A stretch of 64,000 nt of DNA from Svornostia abyssi (GTDB lineage Bacteria > Actinomycetota > Thermoleophilia > Solirubrobacterales > Solirubrobacteraceae): assembly GCA_024666565.1 (NCBI GenBank), contig CP088295.1, positions 3,906,001 through 3,970,000 of the forward strand, in the 5' to 3' direction. The notes beneath the pieces were generated by a model, which did not search any database, was not told where the DNA came from, and worked only from the letters and a program-made list of their open reading frames with translations. Position 1 is the stretch's first letter; the number at the start of each line of letters is the position of its first letter. A program made the position numbers and the translations under genes. Of the stretch, positions 1 through 8,951 are shown one piece after another.

Positions 1-100
1 ATCGAGCATCCGCCGTCCGGCGTCACCCGACGCCCGGGCCAGCGCACCCCCGCCGAGCGGTCGAGCCCGGCGGAAGACCGCCCACGCACCGGAAAAGGCC

Positions 101-144
101 GAACGGACGTCGGTGGTCGTCCCAGCGACCGCCGATGAACGTTC
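101..144. repeat. family A palindrome A1 (upstream of DUF559 gene)
   Basis: Imperfect inverted repeat. The outer arms GAACG/CGTTC and inner arms CGGTGGTCG/CGACCGCCG flank a loop of about 6 nt; the short segment between inner and outer arms does not pair. It ends 44 bp before the chosen start of the DUF559 gene. Two relatives lie just after that gene (A2, A3). The arms occur in two flavours, TCGTTTGTGGTCG-like and TCGTCGGTGGCCG-like, which are mixed between copies. The first 100 bases of the window hold no gene I can support; frame 1 is open into this repeat and could be the tail of an upstream gene. Confidence 0.75.
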
Positions 145-188
145 ACGCCCACGGGGGCGAACTCTGGGGTTTGCGGCCTACGGGGAGC

Positions 189-1124
189 ATGACCGACGAC
201 CGACTCGAACGGCGCCTCGAGGCGCAGGAGGGCGTCGTCTCCGTGTGGCAACTGCGCGGCGACGGCCTGACCCGTTCCACGATCCGACACGCCACCGCCG
301 GCTTCCGCGAGGTCCACGACGGTGTCCTGGTCAGCGGCCACGGGCCGCTGACCGATCGCCAGCGGTGGTGGGCCGCCGCCCTGACCGCGCCGAACACGGT
401 GCTCGCCCACGACAGCGCCGGCCGGGCGCTGGCGTTCTTCGACTCGTGGCGACGGGATGAGACGGTCGTCCGTCCCGGGAGCGGCGGGCCGAAGCGGTTC
501 GGCTCGCTCGTCGTCTACCGCTCCACGCTGCTGGCCGGAGACATCGGCCACGTCGACGGCCTGCCGATCACGTCACCCGCGCGCACGGTGCTCGACCTCG
601 TGGCCGGCAGCGGACGCGCGCGGGCCGACCGCGTGGTGCGCGACGCGCTGCGCCTGGGCGCGACGGACGCGGCGGCGCTGCTCATGATCACCGGGAGGCA
701 CCGCGGCCGCCGCGGGGTGGCGCGACTCCGCGTGCTCGCCGAGGAATATGCGCCCCTGCCGGTGCGCAGGGCCAAGAGCGATGCCGAGCTCCTCGCGATG
801 GCGATCCTGCAGGCCGCGGGCGTGGAACTCCCCGCGCTCAACGTCATGCGAGCCGGCCATGAGGCGGACCTCTCGTGGCCCAAGCTCAAGCGCATCATCG
901 AGCTCGACGGCGGCAGCACCCACATGTTCCCCACCCGGGACGCGCGGATCCAAGCGAAGTGGGAGCGAGCGGGGTGGCACGTGGACCGCCTGCCCACCGA
1001 CGATGTCTACGACCGGCCCGACCGCCTCCTGGCACTCGCCCCGCCCCCGGCCCCCGCGGGTCAACGGTCGTTTGTGGTCGTCAGGGCGACCACAAACGTC
1101 CGCTCGGCGAGGTGGCCACGGTGA
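189..1124 (+). CDS. AbiEi-like winged-helix plus DUF559 (Vsr-fold) protein, copy 1
   Basis: Protein of about 311 aa. Residues ~1-80 look like the winged-helix N-terminus of AbiEi-type antitoxin-like proteins (VVSVWQLRGDGLTRSTIR, then a PLTDRQRWWAA segment). The C-terminus matches the DUF559/Vsr-like PD-(D/E)XK pattern: HEADLSW, then IIELDGG, then a conserved DARIQAKWERAGW stretch, giving candidate metal ligands in EAD and ELD. The last ~20 residues are encoded by palindrome A2, so the repeat sets the C-terminus. The ATG at 189 fits family N-termini; an in-frame ATG at 135 lies inside repeat A1 and a TTG at 171 is possible. The gene is paralogous to the one at 19114-19978 and sits in the same palindrome-gene-palindrome arrangement. 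Function is unknown; nuclease activity is inferred from the fold only. Confidence 0.8.
   Translation: MTDDRLERRLEAQEGVVSVWQLRGDGLTRSTIRHATAGFREVHDGVLVSGHGPLTDRQRWWAAALTAPNTVLAHDSAGRALAFFDSWRRDETVVRPGSGGPKRFGSLVVYRSTLLAGDIGHVDGLPITSPARTVLDLVAGSGRARADRVVRDALRLGATDAAALLMITGRHRGRRGVARLRVLAEEYAPLPVRRAKSDAELLAMAILQAAGVELPALNVMRAGHEADLSWPKLKRIIELDGGSTHMFPTRDARIQAKWERAGWHVDRLPTDDVYDRPDRLLALAPPPAPAGQRSFVVVRATTNVRSARWPR
1062..1105. repeat. family A palindrome A2 (overlaps 3' end of DUF559 gene)
   Basis: Inverted repeat with a long, nearly perfect stem: left arm AACGGTCGTTTGTGGTCG, loop TCAGGG, right arm CGACCACAAACGTCCGCTC, with one mismatch. It lies inside the last codons of the DUF559 gene, ending 19 bp before its stop. 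It is the best-paired member of family A here. Confidence 0.85.
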
Positions 1125-1166
1125 ACGGTCGTCGGTGGCCGCCAGAGCGACCGCAAACGACCGTTC
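1123..1166. repeat. family A palindrome A3
   Basis: Third family A copy, 17 bp after A2. The outer arms GAACGGTCGT and ACGACCGTTC pair perfectly over 10 bp. The inner arms (CGGTGGCCG and CGACCGCAA) pair poorly because one is of the CGG flavour and the other of the TTT flavour. A2 and A3 therefore form a tandem pair of REP-like units at the 3' end of the DUF559 gene. No other copy is visible in the window. Confidence 0.8.
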
Positions 1167-1200
1167 GGCCCGGAGGCGCCGGGAGGCCGGGCCCGGGCCG

Positions 1201-2440
1201 CTACTCCGGCGCGCTCACCGCTTCGTCGAACTTCAGCTTGCCGTCCGCGATCCGCCAGATCCCGTACCGCCGCCGTGACGTATCGCCTTCGCGGTTGATC
1301 GTGTAGGCCCCCCAGGACCGAGTCCTCGACCTTCAGCGCCAGCATCTGCTCGGTGACCGCGTCGCGATCGTTCCCGGCCTCTCCCGCCTCGGTGATCGCC
1401 GTCAGCACGGCGTCCATGGACGCGTACGCGAAGATCGCCATCGGCGTCGGCGCCCGGCCGAACCGCTCCTCGAACCGCGTCGCGAACGACCGGCCCTCCG
1501 GCGGGTACTCGCTCGCGCCAACCGCCGGGGATGTCAGGACCGTGTTGCGGGCCGCTCGCGCCCCGACCGCGCCGACGAACGAGTCGACGGCCAGCGCGTC
1601 CCCGCCGAACAGCGGCAGGTTCGGGTTGCCCGCTGCGACGTCACGGAACACCTGGACCGCGCCGTTGCGGACCGAGCCGCCGAACATGAACGCGTCGGCC
1701 TGCGACCGCCGGACGTTGCCCGCCAGCGACACGTACTCGTCGGCCGACGGCTCGAGCGAGTCGTCGCCGACGACCTCGATCCGCGCGGCCTCGGCGGCCT
1801 TGCGCACCTGCGCTGCGAGGCCCTTGCCGTACAGCGACCGGTCGTTGGCGAGGTAGAGCGTGCGGACCTCGCGGGCGCGCAGCTGCTCGACGATCACCCG
1901 CCCCTGCAGGTCGTCGGCCGGGACGACGCGCGCGAACGTGCGGCGGCCCGACGGGTAGTACTTCTCGGGCTCACCCTTCGCGACGCCGCCGCGGCGCGTC
2001 AGGCCGACATACGTGCTCGCCGGGCTGACCTGGAGCATCTCCGCCTCGTTGAGGATCGGGATCGACAGCGCCGACGCGTCGGAGTCCCATTCGCCGAGCA
2101 CGGCGATCGCGTTGCGGTCGCGCGCGGCGGTGGTCGCGTTGTCCAGCGTGCGCTCGCGGTCCCAGCCGCCGGCCTCCGCGCTGGCGTCGTCGAGCACGGC
2201 GAGGTTGATCGTGAACGCCCCGACCCGGCCGCCCGCATCGGACAGCGCCAGCTTGATGGCGTTCACCGCGTCCTTGGACTCCTGGCGCATCTCGCCCTGC
2301 AGCGGCACGCTCGCGTACACGGTCAGCGTGCGGCTGCCCGTGACGCCGTCGTTCGGCTGCGGATCATCGTCATCGGAGGACCCGCACCCGGCCGCCAGCA
2401 GCGCGAGGAGGGCGAGAAGAAGCGCAACAACCCGGGACAT
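1201..2440 (-). CDS. LIV-type ABC transporter substrate-binding lipoprotein, second paralog (frameshifted)
   Basis: Periplasmic-binding-protein-like receptor for branched-chain amino acids or related ligands. A hydrophobic leader ends in a lipobox (LLAAGC) followed by an Asp-rich linker, so it is probably membrane-anchored. It is clearly paralogous to the receptor at 6489-7763 (shared VYASVPLQGEMR, EPEKYYPSGRRTFARVVP and NDRSLYGKGL segments). After DSVLG the reading frame breaks at a run of six C (plus strand, 1308-1313). Removing one base restores a tail ending KLKFDEAVSAPE, matching the paralog, with a TAG at 1201-1203. Without the correction the frame runs on into the palindromes. It lies last in the liv operon, 60 bp after a small membrane protein gene. 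A sequencing error is more likely than a real mutation. Confidence 0.85.
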
Positions 2441-2500
2441 CGAACCCGCGACCCTAGTACACCGGCCCGCCGGGTCCGGTCCCGGCCCGGGCGCGCGGAC

Positions 2501-2728
2501 CTACGACGAGCGTGCGGATGCGCGCCGCGAGCCTTCCTTCGGGAAGGCGAGATAGATGACGAGCCACACGACGATGCCGAAGACGAACAGGAGCATCCCC
2601 GTCGCCAGACCCGATTTCTCCTGATAGCCCGACCGCACGGCGAGCATGCCGCACACGATCGACGACGCGAGCCACGCGAACAGCAGGTACAGGGCCGTGA
2701 CCCCGATCTCGGCGAAGATGACGGTCAT
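2501..2728 (-). CDS. small two-helix membrane protein in liv operon
   Basis: A 75-aa protein with two hydrophobic helices (residues ~5-26 and ~41-62) joined by a short polar loop containing RSGYQEKSG, and a basic C-terminus. Its ATG overlaps the TGA of livF (ATGA), so it is translationally coupled to the transporter ATPase. I do not recognise a family. Its position suggests a small accessory subunit of the LIV transporter or a lineage-specific passenger gene. Confidence 0.75.
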   Translation of the reverse strand: MTVIFAEIGVTALYLLFAWLASSIVCGMLAVRSGYQEKSGLATGMLLFVFGIVVWLVIYLAFPKEGSRRASARSS

Positions 2729-3432
2729 GCGCCCAGGTACGCCTTCTGCACGTCGGGGTTCTCCCTCAGCTTGGCCGACTCGTCGCTGAGCGCCACCTTG
2801 CCCGTTTCGAGCACGTACGCGCGATGGGAGACCCCCAGCGCGAAGTTGGCGTTCTGCTCGACGAGCAGGATCGTGGTGCCCTGCTTGTTGATCTCGGCGA
2901 TCGTCTCGTAGATGCGCTCGACGAGGATCGGCGCGATGCCCATGCTCGGCTCGTCGAGGAGCAGCAGCTTGGGCTTCGCCATCAGCGCGCGGCCGATCGC
3001 GAGCATCTGCTGCTCGCCGCCGCTCATCGTGCCGGCCTTCTGCTTCGAGCGTTCCTCCAGGCGGGGGAACAGCTCGTAGACCCGGTCGCGGTCCTGCTCG
3101 ACGTCCGTGTCGCGCCGCAGGTACGCGCCCATGTCGAGGTTCTCGGCGACCGTCATGCGCGGGAAGCACCGCCGGCCTTCCGGCGACTGCGAGATGCCCA
3201 GCGACACGATGTCCTGCGGCGCCATCCGGGCGATCTCCTGGCCTTCGAACAGGATCGACCCGGTCCGTGGCGGCGTGAGCCCGCTGATCGACCGCAGCGT
3301 CGTGGACTTCCCGGCGCCGTTCGATCCGATGAGGGTCACGCACTCGCCCGGCTCCACGGTCAGCGAGATGCCCTTCAGCGCCTGGATGTTGCCGTAGTAC
3401 GTCTTGATGTCGTCGAGGACGAGCATGCTCAT
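2725..3432 (-). CDS. livF: branched-chain amino-acid ABC transporter ATP-binding protein LivF
   Basis: One of the two cytoplasmic ATPases that power LIV-type import. It has Walker A GSNGAGKST (residues 36-44), Q-loop region, signature MSGGEQQ, Walker B LLLLDEPS and the LivF-typical MGIAP after the Walker B glutamate. At 235 aa it has normal LivF length. Its start overlaps the livG stop by 4 bp and its stop overlaps the small membrane protein gene by 4 bp. An in-frame ATG two codons downstream (3426) is an alternative start. Confidence 0.95.
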   Translation of the reverse strand: MSMLVLDDIKTYYGNIQALKGISLTVEPGECVTLIGSNGAGKSTTLRSISGLTPPRTGSILFEGQEIARMAPQDIVSLGISQSPEGRRCFPRMTVAENLDMGAYLRRDTDVEQDRDRVYELFPRLEERSKQKAGTMSGGEQQMLAIGRALMAKPKLLLLDEPSMGIAPILVERIYETIAEINKQGTTILLVEQNANFALGVSHRAYVLETGKVALSDESAKLRENPDVQKAYLGA

Positions 3433-4223
3433 TCGTGCATCGCCCCCTTTCCGAGATACGCCTCGATCACGCGGTTGTCGGCGCGGACCTCGTCGGGGAG
3501 GCCCTCCGCGATCTTCTCGCCGTGGTCGAGCACGGTGATGTACTCGCTGACGCCCATCACGACCTTCATGTCGTGCTCGATGAGCAGGATCGTGAGGCCC
3601 CGCTCGTCGCGCAGGCGGTGCATGAGCGCCGTGAGCTCGTCGGACTCCTGCGGGTTCATGCCCGCCGTCGGCTCGTCGAGGAGCAGGAGTTTGGGGTCGG
3701 ATGCGAGCGCGCGGGCGATCTCCACCCGCCGCTGGTCGCCGTAGGCCAGGTTGATGGCGAGCTGGTCGAACGTGTTCGCGGCCAGCCCGACGTACGCCAG
3801 CTCCTCGGCCGCCTTGTCGCTGACGTGCCGTTCCTCGCGCCGCACGCGCGGGGTGCGCAGCACCGAGCCGAACAGCCCCGCCCTCATGCGGGCGTGCTCG
3901 CCGACCATGACGTTCTCGCGCGCGCTCATCGTGCCGAACAGCCGGATGTTCTGGAACGTCCGCGCGATGCCGCGCGCCATGATCTTGTCCGGCCGTCCCC
4001 CCGTGATCGGGGCGCCGTCGAACAGAATCGCGCCGGTCGTCGGCTTGTACAGGCCGGTGAGCATGTTGAAGAACGTCGTCTTGCCTGCGCCGTTCGGGCC
4101 GATGAGCGACACGATGCCGCCGCGCGGGATCGCGAAGTCCACACCGCCCACCGCGGTGAGGCCGCCGAAGACCTTGCTCACGTCGCGCGCGTCCAGGATC
4201 AGGTCCGGGCTGGAGTCGGTCAT
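3429..4223 (-). CDS. livG: branched-chain amino-acid ABC transporter ATP-binding protein LivG
   Basis: Second ATPase of the LIV importer, 264 aa. Walker A GPNGAGKTT (residues 42-50), then the LivG-typical GIARTFQNIRLF, a signature-like NLAYGDQRRVEIARAL in place of the canonical LSGGQ, and Walker B LLLLDEPTAGMN. The YGDQRR form is normal for LivG. The ATG at 4223 overlaps the livM TGA by 4 bp, and the 3' end overlaps livF by 4 bp. Confidence 0.95.
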   Translation of the reverse strand: MTDSSPDLILDARDVSKVFGGLTAVGGVDFAIPRGGIVSLIGPNGAGKTTFFNMLTGLYKPTTGAILFDGAPITGGRPDKIMARGIARTFQNIRLFGTMSARENVMVGEHARMRAGLFGSVLRTPRVRREERHVSDKAAEELAYVGLAANTFDQLAINLAYGDQRRVEIARALASDPKLLLLDEPTAGMNPQESDELTALMHRLRDERGLTILLIEHDMKVVMGVSEYITVLDHGEKIAEGLPDEVRADNRVIEAYLGKGAMHE

Positions 4224-5353
4224 GGCTCCACCAGGTCGAGCTCGGTGTCGCCCGCGCCGATGCCCTGTTCGAGCTCCATCTGGCGGCGCCGCTCCGGTAT
4301 CAGGCCTTCGGGTCTGAGGACCATCATGATCACGAGCAGGAAGCCGAAGATGCCGAACGACAGCTCGGAGAGGTCGAATTCGAGCCCGACCTTGTTCGGC
4401 ACGTCGTTGAGCACGTCGGGGATGAGGCGGTAGTTGATGAACGTCAGCGCGACCGCGCCCACGACCACCCCCCCAGATCGACCCGAGGCCACCGAGGATG
4501 ACCATCGCCAGCACGAAGATCGAGAAGCTGAACGCGAACTGGTCGGCGTTGACGGTGTTCAGGTAGCTCGCGAGGAACGCGCCGCTCATCCCGCCGAACG
4601 CGGCCCCGGTCCCGTAGGCGAGCAGCTTGGTCTTCACAGCCGGAATGCCCATCGAGATCGCCGCGACCTCGTCCTCGCGCAGCGCGATCCACGCGCGGCC
4701 CAGGCGGCTGTCGCGCAGCCGGAAGTTGACGAAGAGGACGAACAGCGCGAGCGCCAGCGCGACCCAGTACCACGGCCGCAGGTTCAGGGACGTGAACGGC
4801 TCGAGGAACGGCAGGTCGATCTTGTCGACCGGCGTGATGCCCTGCCGGCCGTTCGTCAGCGGGAACCCCTCGGCGATCTTGACCTCGTCGCCGTTGATCG
4901 CGATGCGGTGGATGATCTCGCCGAACGCCAGCGTGACGATCGCGATGTAGTCGCCGCGCAGCCGCAGGGTCGGCAGGCCGATGATGATGCCCGCGAGGGT
5001 GGTGAGCGCCGCGGCGATCACCAGCACGATGAGGAAGTTGACGTGGATGCCGGGGATGCTCGACGCGAACTCTCCGACGAACAGGTGGATGTCCGCATCG
5101 GCGTAGAACCCGGAGGCGAACCAGCCCATCGTGTACGCGCCGATCGCGAAGAACGCGACGTAGCCGAGGTCGAGCAGGCCGGCGAACCCGACGATGATGT
5201 TCAGGCCCAGCGCCATGCAGATGTAGGCGAGCGCCAGCGTGCAGTCGTCGATGAACCCGCTCGACTCGTTGAAGAAGAGCGGCAGGATCGCGACGACGAA
5301 CAGCCCGGCCAGGAAGATCGCGATCTTCACGTTGCGGTTGCCCATCGCGGAGG

Positions 5354-5357
<4 letters not shown>
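4220..5357 (-). CDS. livM: branched-chain amino-acid ABC transporter permease LivM (frameshifted)
   Basis: Inner-membrane permease of the LIV importer with multiple hydrophobic helices and the characteristic ALGLNIIVGFAGLLDLGYVA, LRLRGDYIAIVTLAFGEI and LGGLGSIWG segments. After IWG the frame is lost in a run of seven C (plus strand 4468-4474). Dropping one base gives IWGVVVGAVALTFINYRLIP and continues to a TGA at 4220-4222 overlapping livG by 4 bp. Because livM is needed for a working importer and its neighbours are intact, a homopolymer sequencing error is the likely cause. The ATG at 5357 overlaps the livH stop; MGNRN four codons later is an alternative start. Confidence 0.9.
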
Positions 5358-6412
<1,055 letters not shown>

Positions 6413-6447
6413 GTCCGTTGTCGGGGGGCGTGAACGACGGCCGCGCC

Positions 6448-6472
6448 GCCCGGGGCATCCTCTGCCCCGGGC
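6448..6472. terminator. strong GC hairpin between livK and livH
   Basis: Perfect 10-bp stem GCCCGGGGCA/TGCCCCGGGC with a 5-nt loop, in the 76-bp gap between the livK stop and livH start. There is no U-tract in either direction. In LIV operons such a hairpin usually acts as a partial terminator or mRNA stabiliser that raises receptor expression above that of the permeases; that role is inferred here. Confidence 0.6.
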
Positions 6473-6488
6473 GACGCGTCCGGCGGGA

Positions 6489-7763
6489 TCAGCCGCCGGT
6501 CTCCGCCTTGATCGTCTTGTCGAACTTCAGCTCGCCGCCGTCCACGGAGTACAGGCCGTAATCCGTGAGCGTGGTGTCGCCGTTCTCGTCGATCGAGTAC
6601 GTGCCGAGGACGCTCTCGCGGTCCTTGGTGTCGAACAGCGCTTCGAGGACCTTCTCCTTCGAACCGTCACCCGAGCGGGCGATCGCGTCGAGTGCGAGGT
6701 TCATGGCCTCGTACCCGTAGATCGCGTACGGATCGGGGTTCGGCTCGTCGTACGTCTCCTCGAAGTCCCCGAAGAACTCCTGGCCTTGCGGCGGGTAGTC
6801 GTCGGGGGACAGCGTCGCGACCGTGAGCTTCACGTTCGCGCCCACGGACTCGGGAATGCCACCCTCCGCCGGATCGGCGAAGCCGGACTCGGCCACGCCG
6901 TCGCCGCCGTACATCTTCAGGCCGTCGATCGCCGCCGCGAAGTCCTTGTACAGCTGGACCGCGTTGTTGGCGGTGATCCCGGCGTAGACGAAGCAGTCCG
7001 CCCCGTCACCGGCCGCGCGCGACGCGAGCGAGCGGTAGTTCGGCGCCTTCGGATCGATGCCCTCGTTGAAGAGGACGTTCAGGTCCTGGGCCTCGGCCGC
7101 GAGCTGGATGTTGCGGCTCAGGCCGGCGCCGTAGACCTCCTTGTCGTTGGTCATGGCGACCTTCGTGCAGCCGTCCTCCTTCATCGTCGTCGCCAGTGCT
7201 GCGCCCTGGATCGTGTCGATGGGGACGATGCGCGTGTACGTGCGCTTGCCCGTCGGGTAGTACTTGTCGGGCTCGCCCTTGTCGGCGCCCGGCTCGTCGG
7301 TGGTCAGACCGACCGCGGTGTTCGCGGGCGAGATCTGCGGCATGCCGCACTCGTTGAGGATCGGCAGGGAGACCGCCGTCGCTCCGGAGTTGAACTCGCC
7401 GAGGTAGACCGCCGCCTTGTCGTTCTGGCAGGCCTTGCGCGCGTTCTGGCTCGTGGCCTCCGGCGTCCAGTTGCCGGCCTGCGCGGTCGAGTCGTCGAGC
7501 GACTCGTACTTGATGGTGAAGTTCCCTGCCTTGTTGTCGGCCTGCTGCAGCGCGAGCCGCATGCCGTTGACCATCGCGGTCGTCTGCGGGCGTGATGCGC
7601 CCTGCAGCGGCAGGCTCGAATAGATGGTCAGCTCTCCGCCGGAGGCCTCGCCGGAGGTTGACGTCGATGCGCCGCTGTCCTCGTCGTCATCGCCACATGC
7701 GGCGATGCCCAACGACAACGCGGCTACGAGACAGCCCGTGGCTGCCCATGTACGTGAACGCAA
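6489..7763 (-). CDS. livK: branched-chain amino-acid ABC transporter substrate-binding lipoprotein LivK
   Basis: Extracytoplasmic receptor of the LIV importer, 424 aa, lipobox-like LGIAAC near residue 20 then an acidic Ser/Thr linker. Ligand-domain segments include IYSSLPLQGASR, GEFNSGATAVSLPILNE, SPANTAVGLT and YGYEAMNLALDAI. The start is TTG at 7763, chosen because GGAGG lies 6 nt upstream and the signal peptide begins there; the frame is open far upstream but without a signal-like sequence. It is the first gene of the liv operon, divergent from pfkA with a 147-bp shared upstream region. Confidence 0.92.
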   Translation of the reverse strand: MRSRTWAATGCLVAALSLGIAACGDDDEDSGASTSTSGEASGGELTIYSSLPLQGASRPQTTAMVNGMRLALQQADNKAGNFTIKYESLDDSTAQAGNWTPEATSQNARKACQNDKAAVYLGEFNSGATAVSLPILNECGMPQISPANTAVGLTTDEPGADKGEPDKYYPTGKRTYTRIVPIDTIQGAALATTMKEDGCTKVAMTNDKEVYGAGLSRNIQLAAEAQDLNVLFNEGIDPKAPNYRSLASRAAGDGADCFVYAGITANNAVQLYKDFAAAIDGLKMYGGDGVAESGFADPAEGGIPESVGANVKLTVATLSPDDYPPQGQEFFGDFEETYDEPNPDPYAIYGYEAMNLALDAIARSGDGSKEKVLEALFDTKDRESVLGTYSIDENGDTTLTDYGLYSVDGGELKFDKTIKAETGG

Positions 7764-7910
7764 CTCGCCCCTCCTCAGGGATCGCTTGATGCATCTCGAC
7801 AATAGACCTGCCTTCGGAAGGTCCGCAACAGCGAACCGTCGCAGCGCGGCGCCGCGCGTTCCTACCGTCGGTCCAGCCTGTCGGCGCCAGGCAGGTGGTA
7901 GAACCGCTGC

Positions 7911-8951
7911 ATGCGCGTCGGAATCCTCACTGCCGGGGGCGATTGCCCCGGCCTCAATGCCGTCATCCGGGCCGCCGCACGGCGCCTCATGAGCGAGGGT
8001 CACGAGCCCGTGGGGCTGCTGCGCGGCTACCGCGGGCTGGCCGAGCCGGAGCTCCGGATGGAGCTCGACGATCGCGCGGTTTCCGGGATTCTCCATCTCG
8101 GCGGCACCATCGTCTCGACGTCGTCGTTCGACCCGTTCATGGAGCCGCAGGGCGTCGAGCGCGTGCTCGCGGCGCAGCAGAGTCATCCCCTCGACGCGAT
8201 CATCGGCATCGGGGGCGAGCACACCCAGTGGATCACGGCGCGGCTGCACGAGCAGCTCGGTCTGCCCGTCGTGGGCGTGCCGAAAACCATCGACAACGAC
8301 GTCGTGGGCACCGACTACACGTTCGGGTTCGACACGGCCGTGCAGGTCGCGACCGACGCGATCGACCGCCTGCACACCACCGCGCAGTCGCACGACCGCG
8401 TGATGATCGTCGAGGTCATGGGGCGCAACAGCGGCTGGATCGCGCTGTACTCGGGGATCGCGGGCGGTGCCGACGGCATCCTGGTGCCCGAGATCGACAC
8501 CACCGTCGAGGAGCTCGTCGCCACGATCGAGCGGCGGCACAACAAGGGCAAGAACTTCTCGATCATCGTCGTCGCCGAGGGGGCGAAGCTGGCGTTCGAG
8601 GGCCAGGAGGCGGAGCAGATCCTCGCGTCGGAGGAGACCGACGAGTACGGCTACGTCCGCCTCGGCGGCATCGGTGCGATCCTCGGCCAGGAGCTGGAGA
8701 AGCGCACAGGCTTCGAGACCCGGATCACCGTGCTCGGCCACGTGCAGCGCGGCGGAACCCCCACGGCCACGGACCGCGTCCTGGCCACCCGGTACGGCAT
8801 CAAGGCCGCGGACATGGTCATGGCCGGGGAGTTCGGCCGGATGGCGGCGCTCGTGGACAACAAGATCACGAGCATCCCGCTCACCGACGTCGACGGGGTC
8901 AAGCCGATCGACTTCGAGATCCTCGAGGAGGCGAAGGTCTTCTTCGGCTAG
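7911..8951 (+). CDS. pfkA: 6-phosphofructokinase with unusual nucleotide-site residues
   Basis: Glycolytic phosphorylation of fructose 6-phosphate to the 1,6-bisphosphate in the cytoplasm; 346 aa. Family motifs: GGDCPGLNAVIR (10-20), PKTIDNDVVGTDYTFGFDTA with the catalytic TIDND, MGRNSGWIA, and GHVQRGGTPTATDR. At the position where ATP enzymes have GGDG or GGEG and PPi enzymes have GGDD, this protein reads GGEHT (E103, H104). The lysine of PKTIDND is typical of PPi-dependent and many actinobacterial enzymes. Phosphoryl donor is therefore uncertain. It overlaps the 3' end of the convergent gene by 4 bp. Confidence 0.92.
   Translation: MRVGILTAGGDCPGLNAVIRAAARRLMSEGHEPVGLLRGYRGLAEPELRMELDDRAVSGILHLGGTIVSTSSFDPFMEPQGVERVLAAQQSHPLDAIIGIGGEHTQWITARLHEQLGLPVVGVPKTIDNDVVGTDYTFGFDTAVQVATDAIDRLHTTAQSHDRVMIVEVMGRNSGWIALYSGIAGGADGILVPEIDTTVEELVATIERRHNKGKNFSIIVVAEGAKLAFEGQEAEQILASEETDEYGYVRLGGIGAILGQELEKRTGFETRITVLGHVQRGGTPTATDRVLATRYGIKAADMVMAGEFGRMAALVDNKITSIPLTDVDGVKPIDFEILEEAKVFFG

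Noticed and set aside
1..100. C-terminal part of an upstream plus-strand gene (frame 1 is open from the edge to a TGA near 135)
   Set aside because: Too short, low-complexity and Arg/Pro-rich to support; mentioned only under repeat A1.
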